In this document: positions 8,827 through 16,893 of the stretch, one piece after another
How the letters are laid out: each line of letters opens with the position of its first letter
Numbering within the stretch: position 1 is the stretch's first letter
Source: Sphingobacterium nematocida
GTDB taxonomy: Bacteria; Bacteroidota; Bacteroidia; Sphingobacteriales; Sphingobacteriaceae
Reading direction: 5' to 3'
Assembly (NCBI RefSeq): GCF_900168125.1
Contig: NZ_FUZF01000001.1
Coordinates: 476,676 to 540,675 of the forward strand
DNA length: 64,000 nucleotides
Program-made: the position numbers and the translations under genes
The notes under the pieces: model-generated
Seen by the model: only the letters and a program-made list of their open reading frames with translations
The model's database searches: none
What the model was told of the DNA's origin: nothing

Positions 8827-11091
8827 ATGGGACAAAAGCTATTAGGGCAATTTCTTCGGTGGACTATATATGCCTTTGGTATCGCCTATCTATTCTGCTT
8901 CAATATAGTTCAGGCTCAAGACCTGCTTAATCGGCTAAAAAAAGAATACAACAAAACAGGAAAAGCTAGTGTAGAGCGATTTCAACTAACCGGAAAATAC
9001 GCCCAAGCACTTTTCTTTAATAACCAACAAGACGAAGCAATAGCTCTTCTAGAAGAAAATGTATCACTAGCATCTAAACTCTCCGACGGTAAGTATGCAG
9101 CCTACCTATATACAATTCTTGCCATAAACAATCGTATCCTTGAAAACACCTCTATTTCAGCGGATAATATTGGTAAGGCCAAATTGTACGCAAAAAAGAC
9201 AACCGAATTAGAAACCAAAGGCTATGTCAAATATGGTGAAGGCTGGTTAGCTACAAGGAACAACAAAGAAGCCGAAGCCGTACGTAACTTTCTACAGGCA
9301 TTACAATATTTTGATTCCGCTCCTCCCTCGCCTACACTCGATACTCGAAAATCTTCGGTATATAAAGAACTAACCTCTATATATGCTAATTGGAATGAAT
9401 ATGAGTCACAGGAGAAGTATGGGAATTTGGCCCTACAGCTTGCTGTAAAACAGAAAGACGCTAGCGCTATTTTCGAAGCTTATATGTCTATGGGTTATAT
9501 GTATGAACAGCAATTTATACTGAATCCTCATATACAGCAACACCGAAATTTAGCCGAAAAATATTATTTACAAGCGATAGACCTCTATAATAAAAATAAA
9601 CATACCATTGCCATTGCTTCCAATCTGTCTTTTGTTGCCAACAATCTGGCAAATCTCTACTTACGCTTCTACCCAGAATCTTACAAAGGGAAAGTCCAGT
9701 ACTACGCACAATTGGCCGAATCGAAAGGACTGGAAACAGGACAACATAATCATGTTGCGTCAGCATACGGTATACAGGCTGAACTCGCTATTCAAGAGCA
9801 GGACTTCGCAAGAGCCAAATCTAATTTATTGGCTTCACTAACTGAGATTAATAAGGAACCTGTTACTGACCAACATATATTATTAAGTATTTACGAGAAC
9901 CTTAGTGATATATGTGAGCGTGATGGCGACTACAAAGAGGCCTTACGTTATTATAAACTATATAGAGAAGTCTTTGAGTCGATTTACAATAAGGAAAAAC
10001 TTGGACTTAGTAAGCGGCTCGAGGCCCAATATGAAAAAGAGAAGCAGATGCAGGAGGTCAAAAACCTGCAACTGGAGTCTGAGAAAAAGGAACAACAATT
10101 ACAACTCATGCAGGTTCTTGGTACACAACAAAGGCAGGAACTTGAAAATCTTCGACTCCGAGAGGAAAACAACTTAAAGCGGTTGGAGCTATCCCGAATG
10201 GAAGCCGATCAACAACGACAAGCATTACGCCTTTCGAAACTAGAAAGTGAAACTCGCGCCGGCGAAGCTTTAAATTACAGAAAGGAACTTTCTTACAGAG
10301 AAAAAATAAATCGGTTTTACACCATTCTAATTGCGGCGACATTCATACTCCTACTCGTCCTATTCTATGCCTATAGGCAACGTACTAAGCACATGAAACA
10401 GCGGGAAAGACTGCACGGCTTAGAATTAGAAAAGGAGAGACAACGATCAAATATTGCTACATTAACGGCCATGCTTGATGGGCAGGAGCAAGAACGAGGT
10501 CGCTTAGCAAGAGACCTCCATGATGGATTAGGTGGTTTACTGTCAGGAACCAAATTACACTTATCTCATATCAGTGAACAATCGGACGTTTTTTCAAAAC
10601 GACAATTATCAAAGTCGATCGAACAAATTGATATTGCAGTAGACGAATTGAGACGTGTAGCACATAACCTGATGCCTGATCTGTTGCAGAACTATGGCTT
10701 GGAGGAAGCGTTGACAGACTATGCTTCACGCATGTCCAACGATTCGACAGAAATCCATGTGCAGTTTTTACACTACAGAAATCCTATGGATAAAGATCAG
10801 GAATTGATCACCTATCGAGTCATACAGGAATTAGTCAACAACGCCGTTAAACACGCCTCTCCCCATCAAGTCATTATTCAGATTGTAGAAGAGGAACTTC
10901 GCTACATGGTTACCGTGGAAGACGACGGTAAAGGATTTGATATCGATAATATAAAAAACACCAACAGTGCAGGTTTACACAATATTAACTCTCGAGTTCG
11001 CTTTCTGAGTGGTAATCTACATATACAATCAAGTGTCACTCTCGGAACTAGTGTAGAGTTTGAATTTCCAAAAAAAAATAAAGATGATTAA
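8827..11091 (+). CDS. TPR-containing sensor histidine kinase (HisKA_3 type)
   Basis: A 754-residue sensor. It has an N-terminal signal or anchor segment, about 400 residues of TPR-like helical repeats outside the membrane, a long Gln/Glu-rich coiled coil (about residues 395-490), one membrane segment near residues 498-518, then the kinase. The phosphoacceptor is H565 in LARDLHDGLGG, the NarX/DesK-type dimerisation motif. The ATP-binding domain shows ELVNNAVKHA (N box) and DDGKGFD (G1 box). The response regulator gene overlaps its end by 8 nt. The signal sensed is unknown. Confidence 0.9.
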   Translation: MGQKLLGQFLRWTIYAFGIAYLFCFNIVQAQDLLNRLKKEYNKTGKASVERFQLTGKYAQALFFNNQQDEAIALLEENVSLASKLSDGKYAAYLYTILAINNRILENTSISADNIGKAKLYAKKTTELETKGYVKYGEGWLATRNNKEAEAVRNFLQALQYFDSAPPSPTLDTRKSSVYKELTSIYANWNEYESQEKYGNLALQLAVKQKDASAIFEAYMSMGYMYEQQFILNPHIQQHRNLAEKYYLQAIDLYNKNKHTIAIASNLSFVANNLANLYLRFYPESYKGKVQYYAQLAESKGLETGQHNHVASAYGIQAELAIQEQDFARAKSNLLASLTEINKEPVTDQHILLSIYENLSDICERDGDYKEALRYYKLYREVFESIYNKEKLGLSKRLEAQYEKEKQMQEVKNLQLESEKKEQQLQLMQVLGTQQRQELENLRLREENNLKRLELSRMEADQQRQALRLSKLESETRAGEALNYRKELSYREKINRFYTILIAATFILLLVLFYAYRQRTKHMKQRERLHGLELEKERQRSNIATLTAMLDGQEQERGRLARDLHDGLGGLLSGTKLHLSHISEQSDVFSKRQLSKSIEQIDIAVDELRRVAHNLMPDLLQNYGLEEALTDYASRMSNDSTEIHVQFLHYRNPMDKDQELITYRVIQELVNNAVKHASPHQVIIQIVEEELRYMVTVEDDGKGFDIDNIKNTNSAGLHNINSRVRFLSGNLHIQSSVTLGTSVEFEFPKKNKDD

Positions 11092-11713
11092 AATAGCGAT
11101 TGCAGACGACCATCCCTTATTATTAGAGGGCTTAAAAAATATTTTATCCCAAGAGCCAGACCTTCAGATTACAGCTTGCTATCAAAGTGCTGAGATCTTA
11201 AAACAAGGTATACAAGAGACACCAATAGATGTCTTACTACTCGATATTAACCTTTCCGATAGCAATGGAATAGATTTGATAAAACCCTTACGTGCAGAAT
11301 TTCCTTCAATGTATATCATTATCTTAAGCGTACACAATGAATATGCGGTTATCAATACAGCTTTTCAAGAGGGTGCACAAGGATACATACAAAAAAACGC
11401 AGGCGTTGATGAGATCCTAAACGGAATAAAAACTGTACTTCATGGACAACGATTCAGTTGTTCACAAACGAAAACCGTCGTAGACAAAAAAGCAAAGGAC
11501 GGTCTTAGTAGCGTACCCAAACTTACACGTCGCGAAAAAGAAATTTTAGTTGAAGCTGCTATCGGTCTTACTACCGTTCAGATAGCGGAGAAGTTGTTTA
11601 TTAGTCCGCATACGGTAGAGAGTCATCGCAAAAATCTAATTGAAAAATTTAAAACATCAAACCTTAGCTCTGCAATAAAACTCGCTATCGAATATGGCCT
11701 GATTAGAGCTTAA
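11084..11713 (+). CDS. LuxR/NarL-type response regulator
   Basis: A 209-residue protein starting at the ATG that overlaps the kinase stop (MIKIAIADDHP). The receiver domain has DD at residues 8-9, the phosphorylation site D54 in VLLLDINLSD, and K near residue 104 (YIQKNAG). The C-terminal LuxR HTH has LTRREKEILVEAA and ISPHTVESHRKNL. It should bind DNA when phosphorylated by the upstream kinase. Targets are not shown by the sequence. Confidence 0.92.
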   Translation: MIKIAIADDHPLLLEGLKNILSQEPDLQITACYQSAEILKQGIQETPIDVLLLDINLSDSNGIDLIKPLRAEFPSMYIIILSVHNEYAVINTAFQEGAQGYIQKNAGVDEILNGIKTVLHGQRFSCSQTKTVVDKKAKDGLSSVPKLTRREKEILVEAAIGLTTVQIAEKLFISPHTVESHRKNLIEKFKTSNLSSAIKLAIEYGLIRA

Positions 11714-12043
11714 GATATTAAGCTTTTTTGAGATCGACGAAAAGTTTGTTTGCAATGCTGCTCGTCGATCCATACTTAATATTTCGTAAACAACCGAGAA
11801 AAGTGGTTGAATCCAAAATTATTGGCACATGCAACAGGGGACAAAAGCAGGACAACAGGCACCCTATAAACGTGTAAAGAACTAATTTAAAAACACTAAA
11901 AATCAACACATTAACCAAACAAAAAACAACAAACTACTCTAAATACAAGTTATACTACCCGTTTACTACCCTCTTCAAAAAACGTATAATACCGACGTAT
12001 TTTGCACCTTTGCTTAACAGAAAGACCAAAAGAAAAGCCAATC
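11714..12043. other. Intergenic stretch with a stem-loop and a promoter-like box
   Basis: No convincing gene. GATCGACGA (11732-11740) pairs with TCGTCGATC (11762-11770) across a 21-nt loop and may end the two-component operon. CACCTTTG at 12005-12012 is close to TAnnTTTG and precedes the small ORF at 12044. Confidence 0.4.
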
Positions 12044-12241
12044 ATGAAGATACACTATAAACTGACTATTTACAGTAGATTAGCAGGTAAATTCAAAGAA
12101 GAATACATACTTACCTCGAAGGAGATTTCTATTAACCCGCTGCATTTTGTATCAGCAGAAAAAAAAGTAACGTGTCATAATGGGCTACCATTAAGACACA
12201 ATAGCCAAACAAAAGAAAATCGAGAAGCTGTGTTATTATAG
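12044..12241 (+). CDS. Small hypothetical protein
   Basis: A 65-codon ORF (MKIHYKLTIYSRLAGKFKE...) with an A-rich leader and a CACCTTTG promoter-like box 31 nt upstream. It is Lys-rich, has no signal peptide or membrane segment, and matches no family I know. It ends 3 nt from a convergent gene. The coding call rests on promoter position and composition and may be wrong. Confidence 0.35.
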   Translation: MKIHYKLTIYSRLAGKFKEEYILTSKEISINPLHFVSAEKKVTCHNGLPLRHNSQTKENREAVLL

Positions 12242-12244
12242 CGT

Positions 12245-12814
12245 CTATTTCCAGTTCAATTGAGCTTTAAATATGCACTTCTGATCTACTAGGTTATAGT
12301 CCTCATCATAGACAGGAAGATAGAAGAAAAAATATAAGGGCTTTTTTACTTTCTCAACGGAGACAGATTCCTCTGTTGAAATATGATAAAAGCTATTGAT
12401 CGTTCGGAATGCTTCCCAGGAGCTAACACTCCCATCTGCACCTAAATCAAAGCGATGGTCTTCTGTCGATGTAAAATACCAATAACTAGGCGCTTCATCA
12501 TTTACAAAAACTTCTTTATCATTATTAAATAAAGACTCCGCCATTCCGGTTTCATCAAACCACATTACCTGCAGATCTGCATCTCCCAATGCAGACTTAT
12601 AAATATATTCGTCTGTCGTTATCCCAACCAAAAACCCCTCTACTCCAGCAGACTTTATCTGGAATGAAAAGGTTTTTGGTGACAGTATATACCTATCACC
12701 CTTAGGCAATACCACTTTACCATCCTGTATGATCTTAAAATCGACTTCTTGAGCTTTGAGAACACTTAAGGTCCATATAAAAGCAAAACAAAAAAACAGT
12801 CCTTTAATACACAT
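12245..12814 (-). CDS. Secreted hypothetical protein
   Basis: A 189-residue protein with a signal peptide (LFFCFAFIWTLSVLKAQ) and a mostly beta-strand, aromatic-rich body. No family recognised. It lies 13 nt downstream of the lipocalin-like gene on the same strand and is probably co-transcribed with it behind the leader ORF described at 13322-13507. Both proteins have a Sec signal, so they likely act in the periplasm or at the surface. Confidence 0.6.
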   Translation of the reverse strand: MCIKGLFFCFAFIWTLSVLKAQEVDFKIIQDGKVVLPKGDRYILSPKTFSFQIKSAGVEGFLVGITTDEYIYKSALGDADLQVMWFDETGMAESLFNNDKEVFVNDEAPSYWYFTSTEDHRFDLGADGSVSSWEAFRTINSFYHISTEESVSVEKVKKPLYFFFYLPVYDEDYNLVDQKCIFKAQLNWK

Positions 12815-12827
12815 TTTATAATCTTTC

Positions 12828-13325
12828 TTACTTTAATATTAAAACTACCCGACACGACTCACACCCAACAGGTTTCGATTGCTTACGATAAACATCAAAA
12901 TGTATTGTATTCAACATTTTATCCACAAGCGGATCTCCCGTTGGCACCCTATCGGCTTCAATACCCTGTATTCTGAGCTCGTTCTCCCTTTCCATTTTCA
13001 ACAAATAATAGCCAAAATAACCTCTCGACTCGACCACCAATGTGTCTCCGTTCAACCTCCATTTGTAAGTCTCCACATCCGCGGCATAGCAAGTATCTAG
13101 ATCCCCCTCATAATATGTGTAATCCACCGTATTATCCAATTTGAAAACAAAATTTCTTAACAACTGACAAGGATTAAAGTCCTTAATCACTTCGCTCCTC
13201 TCTTCGATAAAACCAGACCGTTCTAACTTCCACACACCTATTAACTTAGTCGTGTCTATTTCTTGTGCGATTGCATCACTATAAAACACCACCATCAGTA
13301 AAAAAATCGTCCTTAAATATTTCAT
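12828..13325 (-). CDS. Secreted lipocalin-like protein
   Basis: A 165-residue protein with signal peptide (cleavage near AIAQ). The mature part begins LIGVWKLERS, the G-x-W motif that opens lipocalin folds, and continues as short beta strands. Ligand unknown. There are Cys at CQLL, DTCY and CESC, which may form disulfides. Its ATG overlaps the TGA of an upstream ORF (ATGA), so translation is probably coupled to that leader. Confidence 0.6.
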   Translation of the reverse strand: MKYLRTIFLLMVVFYSDAIAQEIDTTKLIGVWKLERSGFIEERSEVIKDFNPCQLLRNFVFKLDNTVDYTYYEGDLDTCYAADVETYKWRLNGDTLVVESRGYFGYYLLKMERENELRIQGIEADRVPTGDPLVDKMLNTIHFDVYRKQSKPVGCESCRVVLILK

Positions 13326-13507
13326 ATGTATATAATTTGACCTTCAATGGCCATTAACTTATTCCCATTGTCTTCGACGAGCTCCTTGCGTCGGTTTATC
13401 GGATGGAATATCCAACCCATATTATGCACGCTTGTGTTGCGAAATGATGTGCACGCTGCTTCACGGTCATTCGTGTTTGTGCAACCATTGCTATATGAAT
13501 ATTTCAT
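13322..13507 (-). CDS. Leader ORF coupled to the lipocalin-like gene
   Basis: A 61-codon ORF whose ATG is 7 nt after a TACTTTTG box and whose TGA overlaps the downstream ATG (ATGA). No family is recognised for the full product. Its last ten codons, preceded by an internal ATG (13322-13354), read MAIEGQIIYI and match a stand-alone 10-codon ORF before bioB ([10 protein letters not shown]) at 30 of 34 bases including the overlap. The short 33-nt unit is what recurs, so translation may begin at either ATG. Whether the peptide or the RNA matters is unknown. Confidence 0.45.
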   Translation of the reverse strand: MKYSYSNGCTNTNDREAACTSFRNTSVHNMGWIFHPINRRKELVEDNGNKLMAIEGQIIYI

Positions 13508-13511
13508 ATAG
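13491..13511. promoter_or_regulatory. Palindrome at the start of the leader ORF
   Basis: CTATATGAA and TTCATATAG form perfect 9-bp arms around 3 nt. The dyad covers the expected transcription start and the ATG of the leader ORF, right after the -7 box. It could be a repressor operator or a 5' mRNA hairpin hiding the start codon. Confidence 0.5.
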
Positions 13512-13514
13512 CGA

Positions 13515-13522
13515 CAAAAGTA
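13515..13522 (-). promoter_or_regulatory. -7 box of the leader/lipocalin operon
   Basis: TACTTTTG on the minus strand, 7 nt before the leader ORF ATG. The same octamer precedes the bioB leader ORF. Confidence 0.5.
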
Positions 13523-13647
13523 ATAATTTCCGTAATCTTCTCTCTCCCTGCTTCCGGGGATTTTGATGCCCTCTATTCATTCTTAACTGACGCCAATATG
13601 ACAGAGATTAGTTTCCGCTCTTTTCAAAAAAGACTATCTTTACATTG

Positions 13648-13725
13648 GCTTTAGGGGTGTCCTTTGTAATGGACTGAGATAGACCCTTTGAACCTGACAC
13701 GGTTTGTACCGTCGTAGGGAAAAGC
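13648..13725 (+). ncRNA. TPP (THI element) riboswitch
   Basis: The conserved cores are intact: GGGGTGTC, CTGAGAT, ACCCTTTGAACCTGA and CGTAGGGAA. The closing P1 helix pairs GCTTT (13648-13652) with AAAGC (13721-13725). It lies about 90 nt before thiM and should reduce expression of the salvage operon when thiamine pyrophosphate is bound. A TATCTTTA about 12 nt upstream is a likely -7 box. Confidence 0.95.
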
Positions 13726-13741
13726 AAGAACCTATCCAGGC

Positions 13742-13759
13742 ACAATACAGCTGTATTGT
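13742..13759 (+). promoter_or_regulatory. Hairpin in the riboswitch expression platform
   Basis: ACAATAC-AGCT-GTATTGT folds into a 7-bp hairpin between the aptamer and thiM. No T-run follows, and CCCTCC at 13767-13772 could mask a ribosome site, so translational control is more likely than termination. The switch mechanism is inferred. Confidence 0.45.
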
Positions 13760-13812
13760 TGTCACACCCTCCTTTAAAGTCTTTAGATTATTTATTTTAA
13801 TAAGGCTTGCAC

Positions 13813-14622
13813 ATGTCACATTCTATCATTAAACAATTAGAAGAACTAAAAAAACTTAACCCTCTAGTTCACAACATCACAAACTTAGTTGTCATGAACA
13901 ATACAGCTAATGCCCTACTTGCATTAGGTGCATCTCCAGTTATGGCACACAGTCCAGCCGAGATCAAAGATATCTTAGCAATATCCAGATCCTTAGTCAT
14001 AAATATAGGAACACTTAGTGCTTCCTGGATAGAATCGATGTATCAAGCTGCTTCTTACGCAACATCAATAGGATGCCCTTGGGTCCTCGATCCTGTAGGC
14101 GCTGGGATCTCAACACTCCGCAATGGCGCACTCAAACACCTTTTAAGCCTACAGCCAACCGTCATTCGTGGTAATGCCTCAGAGGTATTAGCGCTAGCTG
14201 ACTTTAGCCTGGCGACAACAAAAGGTGTAGATAGTACGGCTCCTAGCTCAAGTGCGCTTCAAGCCGCCCTCAAACTTCAGGATAGCTACAAATCCATTAT
14301 ATGTATCTCTGGAGAAATAGATTACATCGTTTCATCAAAGGAAATTATTGAAATACATAATGGCCACATTCTGATGACAAAAGTCACAGGATTGGGCTGT
14401 ACATCTTCAGCCTTAATCGGTGCATTTTTAGGCCTACGCAAAGACACACTTGAGGAAACTATTGCTGGAGTGGCTGTATTAAGTTTGGCAGGGGAACTAG
14501 CAGCAAAAACAGCTAAAGGTCCTGGAAGCTTACAAATGTACTTATTGGACGTTCTTTATAACCTTGACACCCCTACATTACAACGAGAACTTAGTATACA
14601 ACGTTATGGACGTAGAGACTAA
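13813..14622 (+). CDS. thiM: Hydroxyethylthiazole kinase
   Basis: A 269-residue protein from ATG (MSHSIIKQL); an in-frame TTG two codons earlier is less likely. It phosphorylates 4-methyl-5-(2-hydroxyethyl)thiazole for thiamine salvage. Typical motifs are NPLVHNITNLVVMN near residue 18, WVLDPVGAG near 95, RGNASE near 120 and VTGLGCTSSALIGAF near 195, the ribokinase-like active-site region. First gene of the riboswitch-controlled operon; its end overlaps thiE. Confidence 0.95.
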   Translation: MSHSIIKQLEELKKLNPLVHNITNLVVMNNTANALLALGASPVMAHSPAEIKDILAISRSLVINIGTLSASWIESMYQAASYATSIGCPWVLDPVGAGISTLRNGALKHLLSLQPTVIRGNASEVLALADFSLATTKGVDSTAPSSSALQAALKLQDSYKSIICISGEIDYIVSSKEIIEIHNGHILMTKVTGLGCTSSALIGAFLGLRKDTLEETIAGVAVLSLAGELAAKTAKGPGSLQMYLLDVLYNLDTPTLQRELSIQRYGRRD

Positions 14623-15250
14623 CTTTCCATTTCCACTTTATCTGGTAGTTTCAGAGCAGGACTGCATACACCTACCATGGCTTAAGGTAGCCGAGGAGGC
14701 AATTCTTGGTGGAGTAGATATCATACAGCTGCGCGAAAAAAAAACGGATCACAGGGAGTTTCTCAAAAAAGCGATGGCGCTAAAAGAAATAACGGATCAT
14801 TATCAAATCCCGTTGGTTATCAACGATGCTGTAGAAATCGCTACGTCTATAGACGCATGGGGAGTACACGTCGGGCAAAATGATATGCCTCCTAGCCAAA
14901 TTCAAGAAAGATATGGCACTCGGCTAAATATAGGTTGGTCAATAGAATCTCTTCTACAGTTAGATTCTCCCGAAATAAAGCATGTACAACACCTCGGTGT
15001 GAGCCCTGTTTTTCGTACAAAGACGAAAACAGATACTATTACTGAATGGGGTATCTTGGGGATACAACAGTTACGGTTATTAACCGCTTTGCCCCTAATA
15101 GCAATTGGCAATATAAACGAATCTAACATCGCTGAAGTACAACTGGCTGGAGCATCTAGTATGGCTGTCGTATCTGCCATATGCCACAGCACCAATCCTA
15201 GAGAAGTCGCATTAGTCTTAAAGAAAAAAATCAAAAACAATCTATTGTAA
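14606..15250 (+). CDS. thiE: Thiamine-phosphate synthase
   Basis: A 214-residue TIM-barrel enzyme that joins thiazole phosphate and HMP pyrophosphate. The start chosen is ATG (MDVETNFPFPLYLVVSEQD), giving normal family length and a 17-nt overlap with thiM. Motifs: VDIIQLREKK (pyrophosphate side), VINDAVEIA, WGVHVGQNDMP and GVSPVFRTKTK. Its stop overlaps the thiD start (TAATG), a sign of coupled translation. Confidence 0.95.
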   Translation: MDVETNFPFPLYLVVSEQDCIHLPWLKVAEEAILGGVDIIQLREKKTDHREFLKKAMALKEITDHYQIPLVINDAVEIATSIDAWGVHVGQNDMPPSQIQERYGTRLNIGWSIESLLQLDSPEIKHVQHLGVSPVFRTKTKTDTITEWGILGIQQLRLLTALPLIAIGNINESNIAEVQLAGASSMAVVSAICHSTNPREVALVLKKKIKNNLL

Positions 15251-16086
15251 TGGAACAAGAGAAATACACTGTAGCTTCTGTACTCTCCATCGCCGGTTTT
15301 GACGGAAGTGGCGGAGCGGGGATACAAGCTGACACAAAGACAATTTCAGCCTTGGGCTGCTATGCCATGAATGTACTCACGGCTCTCCCCGTACAGAATA
15401 CACAAGGTGTAAAGAAGATATATGAAATACCAGCACAAGCGATTAGAGACCAGCTTGAAACGATCTTTGAAGACATCACCCCTACAGCAATCAAAATAGG
15501 GATGGTACACAGCACAGCGCTGGTTGAGCTTATCGCCGACTTCTTAAAAGACTACAATGGTCCTATCGTATTTGATCCTGTCATGGTTTCTACCAGCGGC
15601 CACCGTCTCATACAACAGGATACCATCCAAGCCTGTGTAGACCATCTATTTCCTTTGTCCACGCTAATCACGCCCAATCTCGATGAAGTCGCTGTGCTTC
15701 TAAACGAAAAAGTAGACAGTCTTCAAAAAATGCGCACAGCTGGTACCAAGCTTTTAGAAATGCATCCAAAAGCCGTTCTTGTAAAAGGAGGACATCTCCC
15801 TGGCACAGATCTATCATCCATTCTATTGTACGGAGACCAAGAGTTCCAATTTGACACCACAAAAATAGAGACACGTAACACCCATGGATCAGGCTGTACT
15901 CTTTCTTCAGCCATCGCTAGCTATTTAGCTCTTAAAAAGGATTTAAAAACTGCCGTAGGCCTATCGTTAGATTACGTACATCAAGCCATACTCGGCAGCC
16001 AACACCTGTCTATAGGACAGGGTAGCGGGCCGCTCAATCATTTTCACAACCCTCAAAAATTAATAATATCACATGAAATGGACTAA
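15250..16086 (+). CDS. thiD: Hydroxymethylpyrimidine/phosphomethylpyrimidine kinase
   Basis: A 278-residue ribokinase-fold enzyme that phosphorylates HMP and then HMP-P. SIAGFDGSGGAGIQADTK (residues 14-31) binds the pyrimidine, GMVHS and VFDPVMVSTSGHRL follow, and NTHGSGCTLSSAI near 215 holds the catalytic Cys/anion hole. Translationally linked to thiE in front and overlaps tenA behind. It supplies the HMP-PP used by ThiE; no thiC for de novo HMP synthesis is in the window. Confidence 0.95.
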   Translation: MEQEKYTVASVLSIAGFDGSGGAGIQADTKTISALGCYAMNVLTALPVQNTQGVKKIYEIPAQAIRDQLETIFEDITPTAIKIGMVHSTALVELIADFLKDYNGPIVFDPVMVSTSGHRLIQQDTIQACVDHLFPLSTLITPNLDEVAVLLNEKVDSLQKMRTAGTKLLEMHPKAVLVKGGHLPGTDLSSILLYGDQEFQFDTTKIETRNTHGSGCTLSSAIASYLALKKDLKTAVGLSLDYVHQAILGSQHLSIGQGSGPLNHFHNPQKLIISHEMD

Positions 16087-16729
16087 TCACGCCTGGCAGC
16101 ACATACAGCCACTATACAGCGATATCCTAGCGATGCCCTTTATACACGAACTAAAAAACGGCACACTCCCTTTAGACAAATTTCAGTTCTATATGCAGCA
16201 AGATGCCCGCTATCTCGAGCATTACGGTCGTGTTTTAGCTTACCTAGGGAGCAAAACTCCAGACAATGATCAAGCCTTGGACTTCTTCGATTTTGGCAAA
16301 AATGCACTGATTGTTGAACGCGCTCTGCATGAAAGCTATTTTACCCAATTTGGTATCCACGAAGTCAGCGATGCGGCAGATCTCGAGCCCGTATGCCATC
16401 ACTATGTACATTTCCTCAAAAGCACAGCAGCATTCGACCCGCTAGAAGTCGCTATGGCAGCAGTACTCCCCTGTTTTGTGATTTATAAAGAAGTAGGAGA
16501 CTACATTATTGCCACACAGACCAATCGGGCCAATCCATACAAAAACTGGATTGATACCTACAGCGGTCCCGAATTTGCAATCGGTGTTCAAAAAGCAGAA
16601 AACTATGTGAATGCCATGGCAGAAAACACCACCGAAGCCATCAGAGCGCAGATGCTGGACGCCTATGTCAAAGCCTCTCAAATGGAATTTAAGTTTTGGG
16701 AAGCGGCCTACAACAAGACCGCTTGGTAA
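16073..16729 (+). CDS. tenA: Aminopyrimidine aminohydrolase (thiaminase II)
   Basis: A 218-residue all-helical TenA protein that regenerates HMP from degraded thiamine. The catalytic Cys is C134 in AAVLPCFVIYKEVGDYI, and the C-terminal Glu is in QMEFKFWEAAY. FQFYMQQDARYLEHYGR holds the substrate Asp. It overlaps thiD by 14 nt and completes a salvage operon: thiazole kinase, coupling enzyme, pyrimidine kinase and HMP recycling. Confidence 0.93.
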   Translation: MKWTNHAWQHIQPLYSDILAMPFIHELKNGTLPLDKFQFYMQQDARYLEHYGRVLAYLGSKTPDNDQALDFFDFGKNALIVERALHESYFTQFGIHEVSDAADLEPVCHHYVHFLKSTAAFDPLEVAMAAVLPCFVIYKEVGDYIIATQTNRANPYKNWIDTYSGPEFAIGVQKAENYVNAMAENTTEAIRAQMLDAYVKASQMEFKFWEAAYNKTAW

Positions 16730-16745
16730 ACTATACCGTCCTATC

Positions 16746-16785
16746 GACCGTAGCGGAGACCTCAGTAGAGCTTTCCGCTACGGTC
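16746..16785. terminator. GC-rich stem-loop after the thiamine operon
   Basis: A perfect 12-bp stem (16746-16757 with 16774-16785); flanking GTCCT/AGGAC lengthens it with a bulge. There is no T-run, so it may act as an mRNA-stabilising or REP-like hairpin instead of a classic terminator. Confidence 0.5.
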
Positions 16786-16893
16786 AGGAGGACGTTTGCT
16801 ATCATCGCTTTCCTAGATAATTAAGAAAAACTCAACTCCTCACAAAACGCGTTTTCAGCTCAATAAAAAAACTTTTTATTCAACACTATAGCT

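Noticed and set aside
11718..11918. 66-codon minus-strand ORF after the response regulator gene
   Set aside because: Composition and position in a region with stem-loops suggest chance; no start signal.
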